Assembly: GCA_031260865.1 (NCBI GenBank) | Contig: JAISKQ010000216.1 | Coordinates: 1-18,381 of the forward strand | Direction: 5' to 3' | From: Prevotella sp. | Lineage (GTDB): Bacteria; Bacteroidota; Bacteroidia; Bacteroidales; Dysgonomonadaceae | DNA length: 18,381 nt | In this document: positions 17,901 through 18,381 of the stretch, in pieces | Layout: each line of letters begins with the position of its first letter | Numbering within the stretch: the first letter of the stretch is position 1 | Position numbers and translations under genes: made by a program | Notes under the pieces: model-generated | What the model was told of the DNA's origin: nothing | What the model saw: the letters and a program-made list of their open reading frames with translations, nothing else | Databases searched by the model: none

Positions 17901-18240
17901 CTTCACGTCTATGGAAGACTTGGAAGACAGGAACAATGACTTAACGAACAAGTATTACGATATAGCGGAGGATGTGAAAAAAGCAGATTACCTGTATAAA
18001 GCTAAGGTAAAAGCATACGGACCCGGCTCGCAGAAATTGTATGATTACCTAAATGAACATCCGGAACTGGCACAAAAGGCAATGTACCTGAAAGAGGTAA
18101 ACCGGCTAAACCAAGAGCGCAGCTCTGTGAAGAAATTAGAAGGACCATTGTTGAAGCAACGGAAACAGGAATTGAACGAACATATAGAAAAGTTCCTAAA
18201 GCGTTACGAAGAACGAATGAAAGAAGCTGTACCGGACTAG
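5917..18240 (+). CDS. Giant phage polyvalent protein (4107 aa)
   Basis: A single uninterrupted frame encoding a multidomain polyvalent protein, a class thought to be injected with phage or conjugative DNA to act in the new host. Order by residue: N-terminal GKGNIRIVPEGREADFLSKYP region; helical region with a hydrophobic stretch near 565-590; two beta-rich SH3-like units (795-905); unassigned domain (942-1072); ART-like (1272-1370); kinase 1 (1529-1680); LPD-like helical region (1709-1795); InPase-like (2087-2222); MuF_C-like (2350-2500); second ART-like (2542-2655); metallopeptidase with HEFGH (2687-2691); kinase 2 (2944-3095); helical region and LPD38-like region (about 3400-3745); hydrophobic segment (3755-3778); C-terminal coiled coil (3995-4107). 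Disordered Ser/Thr/Gln/Asn/Arg linkers separate modules. Three of them overlap +1-frame ORFs. G+C varies strongly among modules. Family names follow the Pfam polyvalent set and rest on recognised motifs, not a search. Confidence 0.85.
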   Translation: MPDKNYIDGKGNIRIVPEGREADFLSKYPGSREATKEEISEYDKSKYAGGVLGASAGAMATSSKQRESNIPKQTDASPVDASPVKPSDKFNAATLEMPDISKDGYQMPEFRGVQPFRKGQPLSNTATQTMYKMQPSAAAAIDMSVDRYRQEKENIERIINSQSDDINAPDYVPKEVKETLIDDYKKNIRIGDNSIEEKDLPMDAKKWLERNKVSREVTHYNPRYMGGGSYTTTVKENTPEQVEFIKDFVANTPEGWAIDADYQDYLKRLDARIDDLRDKIHIERMMPYNKVNPIDIKAATSQLNELYKLRAGVEDANKKGTFGQMVGEAVRRLPANIADAVSVAATFNMGGIATQAKEELAWANSMPSAHLTKEANEILSLYNEAHEMDRTIAQDIVRSAGESLPFMSGFVSSNPFASPLGNLAKSGIRKAGVSLLGSGIKNAAARTAVKGTAALAGDITNAGFRTLLSGQTLADAALANAENPGSFLSNYANNFIINFGENYTELLGEYFPGWRPKSKMLRGAMDATQLHGLSGEWAEEQIATAYHSLFDGTAKWSDFVDPRQQAVTAGVVLGLQLPYMSIAAGGYAAGKYQNIQEKRNIRKPYTDNFNNMQLVYGNDAQSTLSQINSIVDSDKGDGKAINGLIQNIIADKGLSDTKKMAAINYTVSYVAMSGLNKAKTEQVKKATKDIPKIIEENANPQMDAVVSIVVAGYDKPVQHVGGHIERNDDGTINREKSDQTQTIVNADGKRVPVSIKFVEATDEIIPTQEAIDQVTERVAAPIIAQQENEEVRPYEANETVRFTLDGQNPILGQIKNQDQATGNYIVSVEMPNGIQDIQVQPRQIINEDNIRGVDNGSVVQYKNGKGKIVQGTVDDAYNLRVRGELGIDGDKVAISNILGLVEETQEEAEQQNERKSTAHKESIGRNLLSKLNEMVKDYHLSAGYAIIDGTWDGDFRGRGKTTLEIDDNDNVVLRRSAFDINHLLKEGKNSSGRQELYDTSLTNSGGNGIPTTSNSTVSDQHHFGVNYKTEGVFRIPAGEFLNLVESGDIVLGNIEETEIVISPRIAAKYLSEVDGKPFLNSQDNTQQSEQSIITSDNLQAESQQNEGATLSEQSNLSTEKPIETIIANAPKQKDGVTVDYDALLEQSPEDFATLYESEEGAEETKNELQTLSNNIGNRISAEQKKLDNADSINKRKAARKTLSELTDKKANVDNILSNRYGNKTESQQEVTKQLTGEETISESDKWERENFTPDEIQRRREYGITPDMEYQTTYRGISETEWKNIQDGATFSSEGLNEGLTYATPSIELAKSSGKGKQANFVVEFKPESRKKMKEGDSKFDSKEYYAQDLNIEDVSKVYDRNGNVVYDSANPKNKTEKDKKVLPLSKNNIEDGRQTTEISEPISQRTGGTSNAVNSEMGARTSNNRGSIRATSEIESSEINQRKQSGSTDNIERDATTGTTDERAQSSDLGGNVRTIQDNVSRENEIDSKSVRERHTANDREERSQRLAMDIRNGIQDKSKQEQLNFIEQYAKENGYWVEDTNTLGTYFDKGGENEIYRDGNILSKLNNFEYAGDDAVNLFDRLDAHNSLFPQVPYTLKGFAKNSKGEISAVLEQPYIKVQDREATTEEIADYMRNLGFEQLDEDTYVNNDYEVYDAFPNNVLLGADGLLYAIDTQIRKNTQAQTIQEKPKTPKRPTPFQRRLNAAEENVHTIRDRILFGIASGAYKFRWKDEGVSNGLASELGLTGSTAERKARINLLSNKGYTPSTLSHHIWEETGMQLNDNDIRSEVIDVLNSITSRKQALEALENNAGITEEQYYQEQEEASEYELKLRAQEEADLLAIIEQQNNETLLSLEKEALSLGATSEQLQDVQTSTDYIDLIEQLKDGQQEGQTSDRAGNNGQIEVDNGEGNETDSTQRAVSERNRSEESTGDSRQDSDSKGTGRTSEEQRVVNEATAQIDAEIAEAEKELTTQQKELSSAKKRLGKAQADTQGNLFGNEQQSTLFDVPADLSKKNAVDNILTPIQQQIDAAQTNLDNLINSRDARIGEALDNYRKQGNLLDEIAKAESETDTNPTEAQKKAGNYKKGKVTVQDFDISVEQPKGSTRTGTDEKGKAWSVTMNNTYGYIRGTEGKDGDHIDVFLGDNPESKNIFVVDQVNPNTGEFDEHKVMLGFNSIGEAREAYLSNYEEGWQGLGNMTEVDVDTFRKWTDSDTRRIKPFAEYKEIQEAKPTVEADTDKKKAIDYIQTQSTNLIAGRDKTNGLRATNVVQNFENPKFQAANNRFQAIGEKVFKKLIELLKKTGLAADVIVDKAKMREYLDSHYGNKEARQMLSDLSAVNTRFNEELDSFDAGTQKGLLHLGKPLGILRAAGIKSEEIELAKEVLEKKLKQHNLATDDLRNLAQAIQNPIMVYEWGTKSKSTVIVTELTTKDGRKITIALRAENKGKKLEVNEVASIHGKEVERFLSEMENAKEGGLSDALRYVNKEKALEWLGLSTLSTNQGLSDNSTVKIIQKFENPKVDDAFLRMQVLESSDVKIKEKQLSTILRYNPAPNGHNTWVRSVDDIQTAREAFKETLDSNDNMYPDFTADDMQRALDDGEITMYSSKPIKEGVFITPSFSNAKDYAGGGNVYSKTVKLTDVAWIDESEGQYAPVQFMATKDGEVYGFVTPEGVVYLDPDKMNANTPIHEFGHLWNSFMKKNNPELWAKGAELIKQSAYWTEVNNNPAYAHLSEERKIDEAMTTNIGDKGESVWNAQNDILLYARFKAWLADVWNWIKEKAGIQGKNIEGKNIEDMTLEDFTDRAVNDLLSGNELNSRNNLEDIAQDDNFVKQQNNDEERNAGIQSKLSSENGTDDGSTRADARNNDSQREALSRGERPASRLDNRGRVGQYTLRKLLEGDERARGILEATEAGDRRASDRTADEIGQSRWEKERFLGQLEVTARENGAWIDDISSITGNPIMTGGESEVYKSKDGKSVIKVNKLALLDTFDKTIDYFIDHIAAHNDTFKDDKYSIIGIGENSEGEVSYILKQPFVDAEREATQEEIDERLRELGFKPFATQKFDWTGEKYTISDAVPKNVLVDKNGNLRFIDTIINSFKANAEYNADNFDAGESEAEDDVRFQTVSQAAEEAGVAVNGKEAKELDKKLRKSSEQFVEAWFDRWKPVKHFFDALRKAGLEINDNEDWYLQADAIASKINEKYKHIYGEIYRKPLVEAIAKLKVGFEWRDIENYAIAKFGLLERNPQMLQEAIAKYKAKHPKATQEDIDKKVEKDYSGLTAIEKETGKKAEQLIQEFEDRAGEELIDEFWAANKKATGYSLKILYESGYISKEDYEKYSKQQYYVPLRGHDAVVAEDLYNYSPNMGTYFSNPVKHAEGRKSRSESPFAFIDQMALSALKAAEWNNLNKGLYYLAGKDKTGMITRDKTWYMQTGELTEDGKPVYQAIEPEQSDDPETFKQNIEAFNERMRELAKQGKAKQGRLNLGVFATAAQKEQHRIPVWSNGVEYSIFINANPAVSRSIRGQNVSRTANRLNPNEYKGFLKGAAHVAKFVGGTAKGFMARNMTQRNPLFVASNLFRDVEQAETVLAIKEGAEYAAKFNMNIPNASGAISRYTRGRMDVTNPMDKHFMDFLLNGGKTGYVQFLELDKIQSNIEKDVKKIGREATALKYWKYIPGSIDAANEWAEGLSRFATYLTSREMGRSIPRSISDAKEVTVNFNRTGSGALGNALFRDMFLFVNPALQAGYNMGGLTVEHPVKMSIAATTFAMLPYLSLGLAMLIGGDDGRKAYFDLPEWERRANFCIYTGNGFVKIPLTQEFRVFTNIGDNILSAIYGKQNGFEAAANSLMGLGDLSPINPLGSTVGDVQHIDERTLVKTTPAIVRPFAELLANQNFANSRIYNEYANKYAPGHKKAKLNMAGEHSTPEWVIGFSKAVNYIGGGDNEEKGIDILSFNPDKLNHLLNGYFGGTYTTVSGTIDAIHRGIDPDRDVSIRNTPLKRFFTSMEDLEDRNNDLTNKYYDIAEDVKKADYLYKAKVKAYGPGSQKLYDYLNEHPELAQKAMYLKEVNRLNQERSSVKKLEGPLLKQRKQELNEHIEKFLKRYEERMKEAVPD
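8299..8630 (+). other. Two beta-rich SH3-like units of the polyvalent protein
   Basis: Residues about 795-905 contain two similar all-beta stretches, ETVRFTLDGQNPILGQI... and GSVVQYKNGKGKIVQGTV.... Each ends in an Asp-x-Asn/Ile-rich turn. They look like small barrel (SH3/KOW-like) domains; function unknown. Confidence 0.4.
8740..9130 (+). other. Unassigned domain in an AT-rich island
   Basis: Residues about 942-1072, from AGYAIIDGTWDGDF to EIVISPRIAAKYL, include a HHFG pair and the phrase GVFRIPAGEFLNLVESGDIVLGN. It has the compact alpha/beta look of the effector domains elsewhere in this protein, but I do not recognise it. Its DNA is much more AT-rich than the flanks (28% G+C in line 9061-9120, hand count). 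Confidence 0.4.
9730..10020 (+). other. ADP-ribosyltransferase-like domain 1
   Basis: Residues about 1272-1370. TTYRGIS supplies the candidate NAD-binding Arg, TFSSEGLNEGLTYATPS the central Ser region, and an acidic/amide cluster (KEYYAQDL) the C-terminal catalytic zone, ending at KVYDRNGNVVYDS. The R-S-E layout suits phage PolyVal ART domains. The catalytic Glu cannot be assigned with certainty. Confidence 0.5.
10091..10492 (+). CDS. Nested +1-frame ORF over the linker before kinase 1 (133 aa)
   Basis: An ORF inside the giant gene in its +1 frame. In-frame TAG (10085) is followed by AAG and then ATG at 10091, so the open stretch begins almost exactly at the start codon. The product looks like a real soluble helical protein, rich in Glu, Gln, Lys, Met and Arg with two Trp-centred segments (IRKWAQEPLTIEEVFEQQ, NHQTWEEMLEQF) and balanced hydrophobic spacing. 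The same DNA in the main frame encodes a Ser/Thr/Asn/Arg-rich disordered linker, as expected if the main frame is the overprinted one. It ends 8 nt before kinase domain 1. It is unrecognised. It could be a translated nested gene or a fossil of a formerly separate gene. Confidence 0.5.
   Translation: MEDKQPKYLNQFHKEQVEQAMQSIRKWAQEPLTIEEVFEQQAKLNRQRSIRENRVDLPITLKEMQLRAQLMKERNHQTWEEMLEQFRTMYQERMKLIVSLFEKDIQQMIEKRDPKDLQWISEMESKIKANRNS
10501..10950 (+). other. PolyVal kinase-like domain 1
   Basis: Residues 1529-1680. GGENEIYRDG is the glycine-rich lead, LSKLN carries the candidate ATP-binding Lys, and the aspartates in DAFPNNVLL and AIDTQ replace the catalytic-loop and DFG positions. This fits the Ser/Thr/Tyr kinase family described in polyvalent proteins. 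It shares a block-by-block layout with domain 2 at 14746-15195. Confidence 0.65.
11576..11776 (+). CDS. Nested +1-frame ORF before the InPase module (66 aa)
   Basis: A short ORF in the same +1 frame as the other two nested ORFs. It also begins stop-AAG-ATG (TAA at 11570, ATG at 11576). Its start context TAAAAGATGGA closely resembles TAGAAGATGGA of the 10091 ORF. The product is charged and helical (ATEQEIMDKLKLIMAKE, then LNEQLANETDPKKAQEIQDR and IVKELEEL), plausible as a small coiled coil. The main frame here is a linker of Ser, Gly, Asp, Glu, Arg and Asn. Being short, it is the least secure of the three. No family recognised. Confidence 0.4.
   Translation: MDNKKDRPATEQEIMDKLKLIMAKETRLTQLNEQLANETDPKKAQEIQDRIRIVKELEELPKSSAL
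12175..12585 (+). other. InPase-like (inorganic pyrophosphatase-type) PolyVal domain
   Basis: Residues about 2087-2222. The run includes QPKGSTRTGTDEKGKAW, YGYIRGTEGKDGDHIDVFLG (Asp at 2137 and 2140), NIFVVDQ, FDEHKVMLGF and a final FRKWTDSD...RIKPF. This closely follows the InPase domain of polyvalent proteins, whose Asp-rich loop resembles the metal site of soluble pyrophosphatases. Biochemical role unproven. Confidence 0.75.
12970..13420 (+). other. MuF_C-like domain (candidate nuclease toxin)
   Basis: Residues about 2350-2500. LGKPLGILRAAGI, then HNLATDDLRNLAQAIQNPIMVY, VIVTELTTKDGRKITIAL, LEVNEVASIHGKE and ALRYVNKEKALEWLG follow the MuF C-terminal domain pattern: a His-containing helix, 'nPi.v', a beta hairpin, 'vNei.S.hGk'. 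These domains are proposed to have a RelE/barnase-like nuclease fold. No MuF N-terminal domain is present here. Confidence 0.6.
13540..13870 (+). other. ADP-ribosyltransferase-like domain 2
   Basis: Residues about 2542-2655. STILRYNPA and WVRSVDDIQTAREAF are followed by TMYSSKPIKEGVFITPS, NAKDYAGGGNVYSKTV and DVAWIDESEGQYAP. The Y-S-x-x-P...GVF(I)TPS...A..YAGG pattern recurs in phage polyvalent proteins and looks ART-fold-like. Local DNA is AT-rich (33% G+C in line 13681-13740, hand count). Confidence 0.45.
13930..14160 (+). other. Zinc metallopeptidase domain (HEFGH)
   Basis: VVYLDPDKMNANTPIHEFGHLW places the HExxH zinc motif at residues 2687-2691. IDEAMT gives a candidate third ligand, Glu2738, 47 residues later. 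This fits the MPTase family of polyvalent proteins and could release modules from the giant chain or cut host proteins. Confidence 0.7.
14420..14764 (+). CDS. Nested +1-frame ORF before kinase 2 (114 aa)
   Basis: An ORF in the +1 frame of the giant gene. In-frame stop TAA lies at 14402, with ATG five codons further on. The product has strong protein-like character: MGLTMAQQERMREIMIANE, then DLRPDWITEDEWGNIP, SESYWKEMRERVEYLKRQK and TDEQAIEQQMRLDKAAG, with four Trp and regular hydrophobic spacing. The main frame over the same bases is a low-complexity Arg/Asp/Glu/Ser/Gly linker. It runs 19 nt into the start of kinase domain 2, paralleling the 10091 ORF in front of kinase 1. No family recognised. 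Confidence 0.5.
   Translation: MKRETLEYNLSLVPKMGLTMAQQERMREIMIANEKHYQEVKDLRPDWITEDEWGNIPSESYWKEMRERVEYLKRQKPVTDEQAIEQQMRLDKAAGRKNDFLDNWRLRQEKTERG
14746..15195 (+). other. PolyVal kinase-like domain 2
   Basis: Residues 2944-3095. ENGAWIDD, GGESEVYKSKDGKSVIKVNK (Gly-rich lead plus Lys), the IDHIAAHN and LKQPFVD blocks, DAVPKNVLVDKNGNL and FIDTI mirror kinase domain 1 (ENGYWVED, GGENEIY, LDAHN, LEQPYI, DAFPNNVLL, AIDTQ). All nucleotide-binding and catalytic-type residues look intact. Confidence 0.7.
16100..17160 (+). other. LPD38-like C-terminal polyvalent-associated region
   Basis: Within residues about 3395-3750, MARNMTQRNPLFVASNLFRD, the later GLSRFATYLTSREMG and VNFNRTGSG...LFVNPALQAG follow the LPD38 pattern: a conserved N-x-x-RD helix, an R-containing helix and a VxFNRxG...NP ending. 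A hydrophobic stretch (IAATTFAMLPYLSLGLAMLIGG) follows. The role may be packaging or membrane passage, but is unknown. Confidence 0.55.
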
Positions 18241-18244
18241 CGGG

Positions 18245-18381
18245 TAATGAGTAATAAGTAATAAGTAATGAGTAATGAGTAATGAGTAATGAGTAATGAG
18301 TAATGAGTAATGAGTAATGAGTAATGAGTAATGAGTAATGAGTAATGAGTAATGAGTAATGAGTAATGAGTAATGAGTAAT
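18245..18381. repeat. (TAATGAG)n heptanucleotide tandem array
   Basis: Starting 4 bp after the giant gene's stop, 19 full heptamers and a 4-nt partial run to the window edge. Units 2 and 3 are TAATAAG; the rest are TAATGAG. Because 7 is not a multiple of 3, every plus-strand frame meets TAA, TGA and ATG within each 21 bp. The minus strand is free of stops in all frames. The array may continue beyond the window. Confidence 0.95.

Overview
The window looks like phage or prophage DNA from a Bacteroidales host (Bacteroides/Parabacteroides type). Three things point there: start codons lack Shine-Dalgarno sequences, promoter candidates resemble the Bacteroides -7 box (TAnnTTTG), and the gene families (HigBA with a MIVMFEEKYLQ-type toxin start, very large polyvalent phage proteins) are common in that order. 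No species can be named from the sequence alone.

Left part (1-2432): a compact, very AT-rich plus-strand cluster. It holds a membrane-tethered Mrr-like nuclease, an overlapping helix-turn-helix/coiled-coil regulator and a small low-complexity lipoprotein. It ends at a 31-nt piece matching the 3' end of a tRNA-Leu gene, probably an attachment-site scar or attP core. Middle part (2541-3950, minus strand): a HigBA toxin-antitoxin pair with its own promoter and operator-like repeats, a strong hairpin, a pair of direct repeats resembling a one-spacer type II-C CRISPR mini-array, and a small DUF5681-like gene (often placed near phage terminases). The mini-array directly follows that gene on the same strand.

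Right part (4077-18240, plus strand): three tightly packed genes. Two look like small internal-virion/ejection proteins. The third encodes a 4107-residue polyvalent protein, probably packaged in the virion and delivered with the DNA. In order it carries two beta-rich SH3-like segments, an unassigned domain, an ART-like domain, a first PolyVal kinase, a helical LPD-like region, an InPase-like domain, a MuF_C-like domain, a second ART-like domain, a zinc metallopeptidase (HEFGH), a second PolyVal kinase, and an LPD38-like C-terminal half. Base composition changes sharply between modules, suggesting recent shuffling.

The most unusual signals are two. (1) Three convincing small ORFs (133, 66 and 114 codons) are nested in the same +1 frame of the giant gene. 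They lie exactly where its main frame encodes disordered linker, two of them just before the two kinase modules. (2) The CRISPR-like repeat-spacer-repeat lies next to a phage gene, with no cas genes in view. The window ends in a (TAATGAG)n heptanucleotide array that begins 4 bp after the giant gene's stop.
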